A DNA stretch of 64,000 nucleotides from Amycolatopsis lurida (GTDB lineage: Bacteria; Actinomycetota; Actinomycetes; Mycobacteriales; Pseudonocardiaceae). Position 1 is the stretch's first letter; every line of letters begins with the position of its first letter. Location: assembly GCF_900105055.1 (NCBI RefSeq), contig NZ_FNTA01000003.1, forward strand, positions 248,001 through 312,000, written 5' to 3'. Of this stretch, positions 36,738 to 45,046 are shown piece after piece. The notes under the pieces are model-generated. The model did no database searches, was not told the origin of the DNA, and was given only the letters and a program-made list of their open reading frames with translations. The position numbers and the translations under genes were made by a program.

Positions 36738-37229
36738 ATGGCGACGCTGAGCGAGATCGTCCTGATCGCGGCCGTCATCACGGCGGGGTTGATCGCGGGC
36801 TTGTTCTACGCCTACACGTGCTCGGTCATGCCGGGGCTGGGCCGGGCCGACGCCCGGACCTATGTGACCGGGATGCGGGAGATCAACATCGCCATCCTCA
36901 ACGGCTGGTTCGCGATCAGCTTCGGCGGCGCGCCCTTGCTCGCCGCGGTGGCGTCGGTACTGCACTTCCGGTCGGAACTGCGGTCCGCGTTGCCGTGGCT
37001 CATCGCGGGGTTCGTGCTGCTGCTGGTGATGCTGATCGTGACGATGGCGATCAACGTGCCGTTGAACAACGCGCTCGAAGCCGGTTTCGACGGCGACAAA
37101 ACCGACTTCGAGGCGCTGCGGGCGAAGTTCGAGGGTGTCTGGGAGCGGTGGAACCTGGTCCGGACCTTGGCCGCGATCGGTGGCTTCGGTGCTCTGGTGG
37201 GCGGGCTGATCGTGCACGTCCGCGCCTGA
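36738..37229 (+). CDS. DUF1772 (anthrone oxygenase-like) membrane protein
   Basis: 163 residues from ATG 36738 (GGAAGGGAGG 9 bases upstream; a GTG at 36702 overlapping the previous stop is possible). Four membrane segments; signature 'AGLFYAYTCSVMPGLGRAD', 'MREINIAILNGWF' and 'INVPLNNAL...WERWNLVRT' with the conserved N-x-P-x-N. The family includes fungal and bacterial anthrone oxygenases but mostly uncharacterised proteins. Likely operon with the NmrA-type gene. Confidence 0.87.
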   Translation: MATLSEIVLIAAVITAGLIAGLFYAYTCSVMPGLGRADARTYVTGMREINIAILNGWFAISFGGAPLLAAVASVLHFRSELRSALPWLIAGFVLLLVMLIVTMAINVPLNNALEAGFDGDKTDFEALRAKFEGVWERWNLVRTLAAIGGFGALVGGLIVHVRA

Positions 37230-37234
37230 CGCGG

Positions 37235-38008
37235 TCAGGCTCCGAGAATCTCCCGGAGCAGCGGGGCGAACGTAGTGGCTTCGGAGGCGAAACCACCGTG
37301 GTCGCCGGGGAAGTAGGTCGGATCCAGCCCGAGACGGCCGGCGGCGAGCACCGCCGCCTCGTGTGCGGGCTGCCCGGCCGCTTCCTTGCCGACACCGACG
37401 ACGATCCGGGTCCCCGACGCCTTCAGGGCCGCGTAGTCCGGGGTGTAGTTCCCGATCATCGTCATCAGGTGCACGACGAAGAACTCCATGTTCTTCCGCA
37501 TCCCCGGTGGGAGGGCACCTTCGCCCGCCTCGAAACCGGCCTCCGCCATGAACTTCGCCATCGCCGCCTCGATGCCGTGCTCGCGGTGGATGCGCAGCAG
37601 CTCACCGGGATCGACGTCAGGCTGCTCGTCCAGCAGGCTGGTCAGCGGCGGTTCGTGCGCCAGGAGCGTCCGTACCCGCCCGGGATGGCGGGCGACGAGC
37701 TCGAAAGCCTGCATGCAGCCGCCGCTGGACGCGAAGATCGCCGCGGGTTCCTCGCTCACGCTGTCGAGCAGGCGGAGCGCGTCGTCGGCGTGGACCTCGA
37801 TCCGCTGCTCCTCGTCGGGATCGTCGAGGGTGCTGCGGGAGATTCCGCGCGGGTCGTAGGTGATCACCGTGTGGTGCTCCGCGAGCAGGCTCGCGATCGG
37901 CGCGAACATTCCGGAATCGGCCGCGCCACCGGGGATGCACAGCAGCGCCGGACCACTGCCGGTGACGGTGTGGTGGAGCCGGGCGCCGGGAACGTCGAGA
38001 ACGGCCAT
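37235..38008 (-). CDS. Alpha/beta hydrolase
   Basis: 257 residues. 'LHHTVTGSGPALLCIPGGAADSGMFAPIASLLAEHHTVITYDPRGISRS' carries the oxyanion and DxRG motifs. The nucleophile elbow is 'AIFASSGGCMQAFELV' (A-S-S-G-G, Ala in place of the first Gly), with 'RTLLAHEPPLTSLL' after it. Acid and His: the final 'YFPGDHGGFASEATTFAPLLREIL'. It resembles Streptomyces alpha/beta hydrolases annotated as esterases or haloperoxidase-like. Substrate unknown. Lies 75 bases downstream of the ECF sigma gene on the same strand. Confidence 0.88.
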   Translation of the reverse strand: MAVLDVPGARLHHTVTGSGPALLCIPGGAADSGMFAPIASLLAEHHTVITYDPRGISRSTLDDPDEEQRIEVHADDALRLLDSVSEEPAAIFASSGGCMQAFELVARHPGRVRTLLAHEPPLTSLLDEQPDVDPGELLRIHREHGIEAAMAKFMAEAGFEAGEGALPPGMRKNMEFFVVHLMTMIGNYTPDYAALKASGTRIVVGVGKEAAGQPAHEAAVLAAGRLGLDPTYFPGDHGGFASEATTFAPLLREILGA

Positions 38009-38083
38009 CGGATGACCCCCTTGCTCTGTCGGGACTTGTCACCCGACCGACGAACGGCGTCACCGGAGACAGACAACCCGGCG

Positions 38084-39310
38084 TCAGGAGATTTCGGCGA
38101 GTTTTCCCGACAGGTAGGCACGCTCGGCTTCGGTACCGGCGAGCGTGAGCGCCTCGCGGTAGGCGCCGGCGGCCTCCTCGATGCGGCCGAGGCGCCGCAG
38201 CAGGTCCGCACGGGTCGCGGGAAGCAGGTGGTAGCCCGGAAGGCTGCCGGCGAGCTTGTCGACCAGCACGAGCCCGGCTTCGGGACCTTCGGCCATGGCG
38301 ACGGCGACGGCGCGGTTCAGCTCGACGACCGGCGAGGGCACGAAACGCAGCAACTCCCCGTAGAGGGCGGCGATCTGCGCCCAATCGGTCTCGGCCGCGT
38401 GGGCCGCCGTCGCGTGGCAGGCCGCGATGGCGGCCTGGATCTGGTACTGCCCGGGGACGCCGCGGCGGAGCGCGGACTCCAGCAGTCCGGTGCCTTCGGC
38501 GATCTCGGCGGTGTTCCAGCGGCCGCGGTCCTGGTCTTCGAGTGAGACGAGGGCGCCGTCACCGTCGACCCGGGTGGAACGCCGGGCGTCGTGCAGAAGC
38601 ACCAAGGACAGCAGCCCGAGGACCTCCGGTTCACCGGGCATCAGGTCGGCGAGGATCCGGGCGAGCCGGATGGCTTCCGCGGACAGGTCGGGCCGGAGCA
38701 GATCGGTGCCCGCGCTGGCCGAGTAGCCCTCGTTGAACAGCAGATACAGCATCCCCAGCACCGCGGCCGTACGTTCGGGCAGCAGCTCCGCCGGTGGCAC
38801 CCGGTACGGGATGCCCGCGGTGCGGATCTTCCGTTTCACCCGGACCAGACGCTGCGACATCGTCGCCTCGGAGACGAGGAACGCGCGGGCGATCTCGGCT
38901 GTGCTGAGCCCGGCCAAGGTCCGCAGTGCGAGCGCGACCTGGCCTTCCAGTGACAGTGCGGGGTGGCAGCAGGTGAAGATCAGCCGGAGCCTGTCGTCGT
39001 GGACGCCGCTCTCGTCCTGATCCGGCTCGGCGGGGACGTCCAGCGCGGCCGCTTCCCGCAGTTTCGCCGCACCGACCGCCTCACGCCGGATCCGGTCGGT
39101 GGCCCGGTTGCGTGCGGCCGTGGTCAGCCAGGCCCCGGGTTTCGCCGGGACACCGTCGCGGGGCCAGGTGCGCAGCGCGAGCGCGAACGCTTCCTGGAGG
39201 CATTCCTCGGCCAGATCCCAGTCCCCGGTGACCCGGATCAGGGTGGCGATCACCTGCCCGGACTCTTCGCGGAACGCTCGGGTGATCGCGGTGTCCAGGT
39301 CGGTCGTCAC
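38084..39310 (-). CDS. ECF42-like RNA polymerase sigma factor with TPR tail
   Basis: 408 residues from GTG 39310. Region 2 'ITRAFREESGQVIATLIRVTGDWDLAEECLQEAFALALRTWPRDGVPAKPGAWLTTAARNRATDRIRRE' and region 4 'RLIFTCCHPALSLEGQVALALRTLAGLSTAEIARAFLVSEATMSQRLVRVKRKIR'. The 200-residue C-terminal extension contains 'RVPPAELLPERTAAVLGMLYLLFNEGY' and TPR-like repeats (VELNRAVAVAMAEGPEAGL..., 'YHLLPATRADLLRRLGRIEEAAGAYREAL'). This is the ECF42 architecture; there is no anti-sigma factor. ECF42 genes usually sit beside a DGPF (YCII) gene, which is absent here; instead GTGA (39307-39310) couples it to a glycosyltransferase. Confidence 0.92.
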   Translation of the reverse strand: MTTDLDTAITRAFREESGQVIATLIRVTGDWDLAEECLQEAFALALRTWPRDGVPAKPGAWLTTAARNRATDRIRREAVGAAKLREAAALDVPAEPDQDESGVHDDRLRLIFTCCHPALSLEGQVALALRTLAGLSTAEIARAFLVSEATMSQRLVRVKRKIRTAGIPYRVPPAELLPERTAAVLGMLYLLFNEGYSASAGTDLLRPDLSAEAIRLARILADLMPGEPEVLGLLSLVLLHDARRSTRVDGDGALVSLEDQDRGRWNTAEIAEGTGLLESALRRGVPGQYQIQAAIAACHATAAHAAETDWAQIAALYGELLRFVPSPVVELNRAVAVAMAEGPEAGLVLVDKLAGSLPGYHLLPATRADLLRRLGRIEEAAGAYREALTLAGTEAERAYLSGKLAEIS

Positions 39311-40440
39311 CGGAGCAGCCCTTCCAGGAGCGGGACGGTCTTCTCCGGTGGCGGGTACGCGGTGATCTCGTCGCGCAACCGCGCGGCCGCCTCCCGGTAG
39401 GACGGTTCCCGCAGCACCCTGGTCACGGCGTCGCGGATGTCGTCCGGCGTGGCTTCGACGACGTCGAGAACGGTGCCGAGTCCGAGTTCGGTGACCCGGT
39501 CACCGTTGTGGGGCTGGTCGGCGCCCATCGGAAGCAGCACCATCGGCAGCCCATGCGCGATCGCGCCCAGCAGGCTGCCCGAACCGCCGTGGGTGAGGGC
39601 CGCGTCGCAGTACGGGAGGACGTCGTCCTGCGGCAGGTACCTCGTGAGGTGGATGTGCTCCGGTTGAGGGCCGAACTCGGCGGGGTCGATGAGGTTTCCG
39701 ACGGTCACCACACACGTCGCGTCGACGTCCTTCAGCCCGGCCAGTACCCGGGTGAACAGGTCGCCGGATTCGGTGTTGAAGATCGTGCCGAGGGTGAAGT
39801 AGACCGTCGGGCGGCCCTCGACATGCCAGTCCGGCACCGGTCCACGGCCGGGAACGGGATCGTGGAACGACTGTGCGGTCGGCGGCAAGGGGAACCGTGG
39901 ATCGCGGAAGCTTGCGGGGAACGGTGAGAGCACGAGATGGCGGTAGGCCATTTCGAGGTTCCGCTGTGGGGGAAGCCCATGAGCGGCTCGGACCCCGTTG
40001 AGCGCGTCGTCGACCAGTTCGGGACGGATGAGGACACCCGCCGCCATGACCAGGACGGTCGCGTGGGGGAGACCGAGCTGTTCGGCCGCGATCATCGCGC
40101 CGTGATCGGCTTCGTCGCAGACCAGCAGATCCGGCGTCCAGTCCTCGCAGAGGGTCAAGACGTCTTTCGCGCGTAAGGGTGCGGTGCGACGGACGAACCC
40201 GTCACGGAGGTCGGCGTCCTCCCGGTCCCTGTCGACGGGCAGCAACGGGCGACGGCGGCCGTCGCTGCCGAGGTTGGGCCCCGATGGGAACGCGGCGAAT
40301 CCCGTCGCCTCGACGATCGGGACCATGAACGGCTCGCCGGTGAACGCGATCTCGTGGCCCGCGTCGGCGAGCGCGCGGGCAAGGGGGAGCAGCGGCCGGA
40401 AGTGACCGTTGCCGCCGGCGAAGGTGAACAGGACACGCAT
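39307..40440 (-). CDS. MGT-type GT1 glycosyltransferase
   Basis: 377 residues from ATG 40440. GT-B fold, antibiotic/macrolide glycosyltransferase type: N-terminus 'MRVLFTFAGGNGHFRPLLPLARALADAGHEIAFTG' with the catalytic-type His13, and donor-binding C-terminal part 'VYFTLGTIFNTESGDLF' and 'TRYLPQDDVLPYCDAALTHGGSGSLLGAIAHGLPMVLLPMGADQPHNGDRV' (HGGxGS...P.G.DQ). Acts on a hydrophobic aglycone, either for natural product decoration or for macrolide/rifamycin-type inactivation. First gene of an operon with the ECF42-like sigma factor. Confidence 0.9.
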   Translation of the reverse strand: MRVLFTFAGGNGHFRPLLPLARALADAGHEIAFTGEPFMVPIVEATGFAAFPSGPNLGSDGRRRPLLPVDRDREDADLRDGFVRRTAPLRAKDVLTLCEDWTPDLLVCDEADHGAMIAAEQLGLPHATVLVMAAGVLIRPELVDDALNGVRAAHGLPPQRNLEMAYRHLVLSPFPASFRDPRFPLPPTAQSFHDPVPGRGPVPDWHVEGRPTVYFTLGTIFNTESGDLFTRVLAGLKDVDATCVVTVGNLIDPAEFGPQPEHIHLTRYLPQDDVLPYCDAALTHGGSGSLLGAIAHGLPMVLLPMGADQPHNGDRVTELGLGTVLDVVEATPDDIRDAVTRVLREPSYREAAARLRDEITAYPPPEKTVPLLEGLLR

Positions 40441-40514
40441 GCGATCGACCCTATCGGCGGTCATACCGGCGTTGCCTCGCTTTTCGCACGGGCGGGCAGC
40501 GCTACCCTGCTGCG

Positions 40515-41540
40515 GTGATCGATACGGACGCCGACGAGGTCCGGCTGTGCGCGCTGGAAGGCTGCGAGAATCCCTTGCCCCCGCCCGCGGTGGACGCCGA
40601 CGGGAAACGCAAGGGCGGCAGGCCTTCGGCCTACTGCAGCAAGACCCACGCCGACGCCGCGTCGCGTGCCCGGCGGGCGGCCGCCGTGGCGAGCGTGGCC
40701 GATCCGCTGCTGGAGGTCCGCCGGATCGCCGACGAGTTCACCCCGGCCGCGGCGTCGCTCGTGGAACTGCTGGACGCCATGCGCTCGCGATTCGACAACG
40801 CCGCCGACGCTGCCCTGGGCCGGGTCACCGAAGCGGAAACCGACGCGGCCGCGGCCCGGCGCGAGGCCGAGGACGCACAACAGGCGGCGGCGAAGGCCGA
40901 CACCGCGCGCGCGACCGCGCTGGCCGCGTCCCGAGACGACAAGATGGCCAAGGCCAAAGCGGAACGCGCCGCTGAACAGGCCCTGAAGGACGCCGAGGAG
41001 ACCCGCCAGCGTTCGTGGGCCGAAGTCGCCGCCCACGAACGGGCCCGGGGCGCCGCGGAAGCCGCGACCGTCGCGGCCGAACGCGCCCGAGACGCGCTGG
41101 TCTCCGATCTCCGGACGCTGCGCGAGGACTTCGCCGCCGTCCGAGAGGAGAAGACCCGGCTGGCGGCGGAGCTTGGCGAGCGGGACACGGCGCTGGCCAG
41201 GGCGGTCGCGGAACTCGAAGCGCTGCTGGACCGGCTCGACGAGGTGAAGGCCAGGGCGACAGTGTCCGAAAAGGACTGTGCCGCCGCGCGGGCGGAATCG
41301 GCCGCTCTGCGCGGAGACCTGGACCGGGTCCGAGCCGAACTCGCTCAGGAGCACACAGCCCGGAGCCTCGCCGAAGCCCGGGCGACGACCCTGGCCGAAG
41401 AACTGGAGCGCGCACAGGCCCGTGCCGTCGCGGACCAGGCGCGATACGACGACGTCGTCCGGCAACTGGCCGAACTCGCCCGTCCTCCGATCGTCGAAGA
41501 ATCGCCCGAATCGCCTGTGGAGGCCCCCGAGCTCAAGTAG
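40515..41540 (+). CDS. Cys-motif plus long coiled-coil protein
   Basis: 341 residues. N-terminal ~40 residues: 'LCALEGCENPLPPPAVDADGKRKGGRPSAYCSKTHADAASRARR', a C-x4-C...C-x2-H layout related to the YC(S/G)xxC fingers seen elsewhere in this window but with His for the last Cys. Residues ~70-320 are almost uninterrupted heptad-like Ala/Glu/Arg/Leu, i.e. a long coiled coil. No membrane segment. It directly precedes the ESX-type genes by 12 bases, so it may be a structural or chaperone-like partner of that cluster. No function can be assigned. Confidence 0.8.
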   Translation: MIDTDADEVRLCALEGCENPLPPPAVDADGKRKGGRPSAYCSKTHADAASRARRAAAVASVADPLLEVRRIADEFTPAAASLVELLDAMRSRFDNAADAALGRVTEAETDAAAARREAEDAQQAAAKADTARATALAASRDDKMAKAKAERAAEQALKDAEETRQRSWAEVAAHERARGAAEAATVAAERARDALVSDLRTLREDFAAVREEKTRLAAELGERDTALARAVAELEALLDRLDEVKARATVSEKDCAAARAESAALRGDLDRVRAELAQEHTARSLAEARATTLAEELERAQARAVADQARYDDVVRQLAELARPPIVEESPESPVEAPELK

Positions 41541-41552
41541 AGTCCACCGGCT

Positions 41553-41840
41553 GTGAGCGGGTACGAGGTCCAGATCGGTCAGCTGCGGAACGCGGCCAAG
41601 GCGGCGGGATCCGCCGCGGACCAGGCCAGAGTCGTGGAACCGGGCAACGGCGTGGAGGCGATCGCGACAGCGCTGCCCGGCGGTGAGGCCGCGAAGAACG
41701 CGCCCGCGCTGGCGTCGACGTTCACCGAGCGTGCGAAGGGGTGGGCCGGCGAGATCGACGGCTGGAGCGACTCGATCACGAAGGCCGCGAACACCTACTC
41801 CGAAAACGAGAACTCCGCGAAGGAGGCTTTCGGAGGATGA
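41553..41840 (+). CDS. WXG100/EspC-like small ESX substrate
   Basis: 95 residues from GTG 41553. Helical hairpin with 'IGQLRNAAKAAGSAADQARVV' and 'FTERAKGWAGEIDGWSDSITKAANTYSENENSAKEAFG'. The WxxxIDxW..., then 'YSENE' gives the YxxxE type VII secretion signal after the second helix, as in EspC/EsxB-like proteins. It overlaps the next gene by ATGA (41837-41840). Probably the partner (targeting chaperone or co-substrate) of the 466-residue protein encoded next. Confidence 0.82.
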   Translation: MSGYEVQIGQLRNAAKAAGSAADQARVVEPGNGVEAIATALPGGEAAKNAPALASTFTERAKGWAGEIDGWSDSITKAANTYSENENSAKEAFGG

Positions 41841-43237
41841 CGATCGGCTACGACGACGTCCGCAAATGGGACGCCGAGGCGCTCGACGCGACGGCGACCA
41901 ACCTGGCTGGGCGGCGGGACAAGCTCATCGGGTTGCAGGACGAACTCGACGACGCCCGGAAACTGCCCGATTGGCGCGGCCCGGCCGGTGAGCGCGCACG
42001 CGGTTCGCTGGGCGACACGCGGAACAAGGCCGAGGTCCTGGTCGCGGAGCTGTCCGCCGTCGAAACCGCCCTGCAGAACGCGTCGGACGAGGTGACCGCG
42101 CTCAAGAGCAGGGTCGCCAACAACGACTCCCTCGCCCACACCTACCAGTTCCGCATCGCCGCCGACGGGGCGCTCGTGGACGACAAGCCCGCCGACCCAC
42201 CCCCCAAATCGCGGTTCGAGGCCGAAGAGTACGCCGAGTCCCGGCGGCACCGCGAAACCATCAAGAAGCAGCTGGAGCAGGAAACCAAGGCGATCCTCAC
42301 GGCGGCGAACAACATCGACGCCGCCCTCGCCCGCGTGATGCGGCTCGCGCAGGACGGCAAGGTCAGCGACGACGGAGCGACCACCCTCGCGGGAGCCAAG
42401 AAGAGCGGGGAGATCGACGCCAAGGTGATCGAGATGGAGCAGTCCCTGCGCGAGGCGGGGCTGCTGACCGGGCCACCCGCGTCCGGGCACTACCGGCAGT
42501 GGCTCGAGAACGCCGTACGCCGGGGCGTATCGATCGACACCATCAAGAAGATCGCCGACGAACACGACATCACGCCCGAGGACTTCAAGGTCCTCGACGG
42601 TATGGAAGAGATCCGCGAGGACGAAGACGGCGACGGGACCTTCAAGTCGTACTTCCTGATGCCGACCGACATCAGCGGGGACGACGCCGCCAAGGCGGTC
42701 CGGATGACCTACCTCCTGAACGCGGGCACCGACTACGGAACCGAAGGCGAGAAGACCGACTTCGCCCCGACCCCGTACGGATCCGAGGAACTGCGGCGGA
42801 TCACCGACCGGCAACGGGAGAACTCCTGGAGCTACGACGACGACGTGGGCTTCGTGCACGGCAACGGCGGGCGGCTGGTGACCACCCCCAACGGCATGAT
42901 GATGGGCCTGGGCGGGAACCTCATCCAGGACCAGTTCAGCCAGCAGGGCGGAACGGCCTGGGGCGACACGTTCATGCTGAACATCGACGACGCGAAGGAT
43001 CCGGCGCAGCAACTGCGAGAGGTCGTGAAGTCGGGCCACGCCTGGTACGAGGACGACAACGGCGCGTCCCAGGGTTCGCTCGACCTGGACCGGTTGCTGC
43101 ACCACGAGGAGCGCCACTCCCAGCAATGGGCGCGCGAAGGCTATGCCGGCTTCCTCGCCTCCTACGCGTGGGAGCAGGTCACCGGCGGCAACGAAACCGA
43201 GGAAGACGCGGGACTGACCGATGGCGGATATCACTAG
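41837..43237 (+). CDS. ESX-type effector candidate with HExxH zincin-like C-terminus
   Basis: 466 residues. N-terminal WXG100-like helical hairpin (about 1-110; 'LPDWRGPAGERARGSL' gives W-R-G). A helical middle part (about 110-260). The C-terminal part (about 260-466) has Gly-rich loops ('GNGGRLVTTPNGMMMGLGGN', 'QQGGTAWGDTFML') and then His423-Glu-Glu-Arg-His427, followed by Ser-Gln-Gln-Trp, and Glu446 19 residues after the second His. HExxH plus a Glu at that distance is the gluzincin layout. Tight overlap with the small ESX-type gene upstream and the lipoprotein gene downstream. I infer a secreted metal-dependent enzyme or toxin; substrate unknown. Confidence 0.78.
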   Translation: MTIGYDDVRKWDAEALDATATNLAGRRDKLIGLQDELDDARKLPDWRGPAGERARGSLGDTRNKAEVLVAELSAVETALQNASDEVTALKSRVANNDSLAHTYQFRIAADGALVDDKPADPPPKSRFEAEEYAESRRHRETIKKQLEQETKAILTAANNIDAALARVMRLAQDGKVSDDGATTLAGAKKSGEIDAKVIEMEQSLREAGLLTGPPASGHYRQWLENAVRRGVSIDTIKKIADEHDITPEDFKVLDGMEEIREDEDGDGTFKSYFLMPTDISGDDAAKAVRMTYLLNAGTDYGTEGEKTDFAPTPYGSEELRRITDRQRENSWSYDDDVGFVHGNGGRLVTTPNGMMMGLGGNLIQDQFSQQGGTAWGDTFMLNIDDAKDPAQQLREVVKSGHAWYEDDNGASQGSLDLDRLLHHEERHSQQWAREGYAGFLASYAWEQVTGGNETEEDAGLTDGGYH

Positions 43238-43769
43238 GGGTTCACGCGTCGCCTGCGCCGCCTTGTTCGTGGTGGCGGTGACCGCGGCGTGCGACACCAA
43301 GGCGCAGTTCGCACCGTCACTGCCACCGGAGGCCGGATTCCGGGTCGACGACGGCGTCCTGAAACTGTGGACGGGCACCCCGTGCGAGGGCGTCACCGGC
43401 TTGAGGCTGACGTTCGACTCGGGCACCCAGGCGAGCACGGAACAGGTCTGGGCCGCGCCGCGGCCGGGAGTGCGGGTCGAGCACCTGGACCTGCTCGGCG
43501 TGTCCTTTCCGGACACCGAGAGCCCGCTCCAGGTGCGGACACCGCTGCCCGGAGGGTACGACTGGACCAAGGCGGGCTCGGTCAGCGTCGCCGTCGACGG
43601 CCCGAAAGCGAACGGCGCCAAGGCCGACGTCGCCCAGGTGCTGCGCGAGTCGGCCCAGCACCCGTCCGGCAGCTACCTGTTCGGCCGGAGCGGCTGGATG
43701 GATGCGGTGGCCGTCCAGCGCGAGAACCGGAAGTCGTTCCTGACCATCTGCACTCCCGACCCGAAGTGA
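43221..43769 (+). CDS. Putative lipoprotein downstream of the ESX-type effector
   Basis: 182 residues. N-terminal basic residues and hydrophobic segment ('RVACAALFVVAVTAAC') end at Cys24, a lipobox-like site although Thr at -3 is unusual. The rest is beta-rich with no recognised domain. The gene overlaps the effector frame by 17 bases and the next membrane gene by GTGA. Surface-anchored partner or immunity protein of the effector is plausible from position; nothing in the sequence proves it. Confidence 0.72.
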   Translation: MADITRGSRVACAALFVVAVTAACDTKAQFAPSLPPEAGFRVDDGVLKLWTGTPCEGVTGLRLTFDSGTQASTEQVWAAPRPGVRVEHLDLLGVSFPDTESPLQVRTPLPGGYDWTKAGSVSVAVDGPKANGAKADVAQVLRESAQHPSGSYLFGRSGWMDAVAVQRENRKSFLTICTPDPK

Positions 43770-44005
43770 CCGACATGGAGAGCACATCGCGGACGGTGTT
43801 ACGACGCGTCGTGCTCGGCGCGTTCGTCTGCGTCGCCGCGGTGATCGTGCTGCTCATCGGCCGCGTGGTGCTCAGTGCGACCGGCTTGTCCTTTGATCCG
43901 CACGGCTACGGGATGTTCGGCGGGATCCTGTTCACGGTGGTCCTGACCCCGGTGGCGCTGGCGCTGTGGCTGGTCTACCGCTCACTGCGGCGACGCGGCA
44001 AGTGA
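43766..44005 (+). CDS. Small two-helix membrane protein
   Basis: 79 residues from GTG 43766 (overlapping the lipoprotein stop); ATG 43775 is an equally plausible start. Two hydrophobic segments: 'RVVLGAFVCVAAVIVLLIGRVVLSATG' and 'GMFGGILFTVVLTPVALALWLVY', with a basic C-terminus. No family recognised. Last gene of the coiled coil-ESX-effector-lipoprotein string; position suggests a role with it, possibly immunity. Confidence 0.65.
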   Translation: MTDMESTSRTVLRRVVLGAFVCVAAVIVLLIGRVVLSATGLSFDPHGYGMFGGILFTVVLTPVALALWLVYRSLRRRGK

Positions 44006-44086
44006 CGGCTGTACCGCGGTCCACATCGGACACTTTCGCGGGGTGAAATGCCTGTCTTCCCGGGGTTGCCGCTGAGGGCATACGTG

Positions 44087-44189
44087 TCGTGAGTGGTGCC
44101 GGTGGTCGGTGGGTGAAGGCTCCGTTCACCGCATTGGACGCGGCGAAGGGAGCTTTCACCCCGCCACCGACCGCCGGCACCACTCACGA
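44087..44189. repeat. Nested long hairpin (TCGTGAGTGG outer, TGAAGG..CCTTC inner family)
   Basis: Outer arms 44087-44112 and 44164-44189 pair over 26 bp with one mismatch. Inside, 44113-44160 forms a second imperfect stem from GTGAAGGCTCC to GGAGCTTTCAC around ATTGGAC. The right arm contains the TetR stop codon (44184-44186). Serves as a bidirectional end between the ESX-type operon and the TetR gene. The outer TCGTGAGTGG is the same word as in the hairpin at 14227. Confidence 0.75.
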
Positions 44190-44978
44190 CGGCAGCTCGG
44201 CCCCCGAGGCGCCGGAGCCGCCGTTCACCAGCTGTTCGACCCCGTCCAGGATCCGCGCCAACCCGAACCGGAAGGTGTGCAGTGGCGCGCTCGCCGCACC
44301 GTGCGTCTCCCCGGCGGCCTGTCCGATCCGCGCCGCCAGCGGGAACAGTCCGACGTCCGCCTCCGGGATCTCCGCGAGCACGGGCGCGCTGGCCGTCCAC
44401 CACTCCATGTCCGTCAGCCCGGATCGCCGTACGAGACTCGCCGATTCGACCGAACCGCGGGCGATGCCCTGGACGAATCCGTTGACCATGGCGACGACGG
44501 CGTCCATTTCCAGATCGGTGAGACCGATCGCGTCGACGGCCCTGAGTTCGCGTTCGTGTTTGGCGAAGGTGTGCGGGCCGAGCGGGAGACGGCCGGTGGT
44601 GAGCTGCAGCATCCACGGATGCCGGTGGTACATCTCCCACGCGTCCTCGGCGAGAATCGTCATGGTGACCCGCCAGTCGTGACTCTCCGGCGGATCGGCC
44701 AGTTCGCCGTGGACCCGGTCGATCATCAGGTCGAGCAGTTCGGCGCGGCCGGGGATGTAGGTGTAGATCGTCATGGGGGAGACGCCGAGCCTCTCCGCGC
44801 CCCGGCGCACCGACAGCGCGCTGATGCCCTCGGCGTCGGCCAGCTCGATCGAGGCGGTGACGATCTCCTCGACGGTCAGCTTCGGCTTGGGGCCGCGACG
44901 GGGCTTCTCGCGCACACCCCAGAGCAGTTCGATGGTCCGCCGTGGATCGCCCGTGCCGGTGTGGTCCGCGTCTGTCAT
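44184..44978 (-). CDS. TetR-family regulator (TetR_C type)
   Basis: 264 residues from ATG 44978 (GTG 44981 also possible). HTH: 'LTVEEIVTASIELADAEGISALSVRRGAERLGVSPMTIYTYIPGRAELLDLMIDRVHGEL' (about 35-95), with a 34-residue N-terminal extension. C-terminal TetR_C-like ligand domain. Divergent from the SNF2 helicase gene; CTGTAC-N3-GTACAG sites cover both promoters, so it probably represses itself and the SNF2-SWIM operon. The stop codon is supplied by the hairpin repeat. Confidence 0.9.
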   Translation of the reverse strand: MTDADHTGTGDPRRTIELLWGVREKPRRGPKPKLTVEEIVTASIELADAEGISALSVRRGAERLGVSPMTIYTYIPGRAELLDLMIDRVHGELADPPESHDWRVTMTILAEDAWEMYHRHPWMLQLTTGRLPLGPHTFAKHERELRAVDAIGLTDLEMDAVVAMVNGFVQGIARGSVESASLVRRSGLTDMEWWTASAPVLAEIPEADVGLFPLAARIGQAAGETHGAASAPLHTFRFGLARILDGVEQLVNGGSGASGAELPS

Positions 44979-44986
44979 CACGTTCT

Positions 44987-45033
44987 CTCTACAGTGTACA
45001 GAGTTGTGTTATCCTGAACTGTACACCGTACAG
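44987..45033. promoter_or_regulatory. Two TetR operators CTGTAC-N3-GTACAG
   Basis: Site 2 at 45019-45033 is a perfect 6-3-6 dyad (CTGTACACCGTACAG), 13 bases before the SNF2 GTG. Site 1 at 44987-45001 (CTCTACAGTGTACAG) has one mismatch and lies 8 bases before the TetR start. The 32-bp spacing puts both on one helix face. Both promoters would be occluded. Confidence 0.75.
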
Positions 45034-45046
45034 AGATTGGGGTTGA

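Noticed and set aside
36617..38545. 642-codon open frame on the plus strand
   Set aside because: Overlaps DUF1772, the alpha/beta hydrolase and the sigma factor; no motifs of its own.
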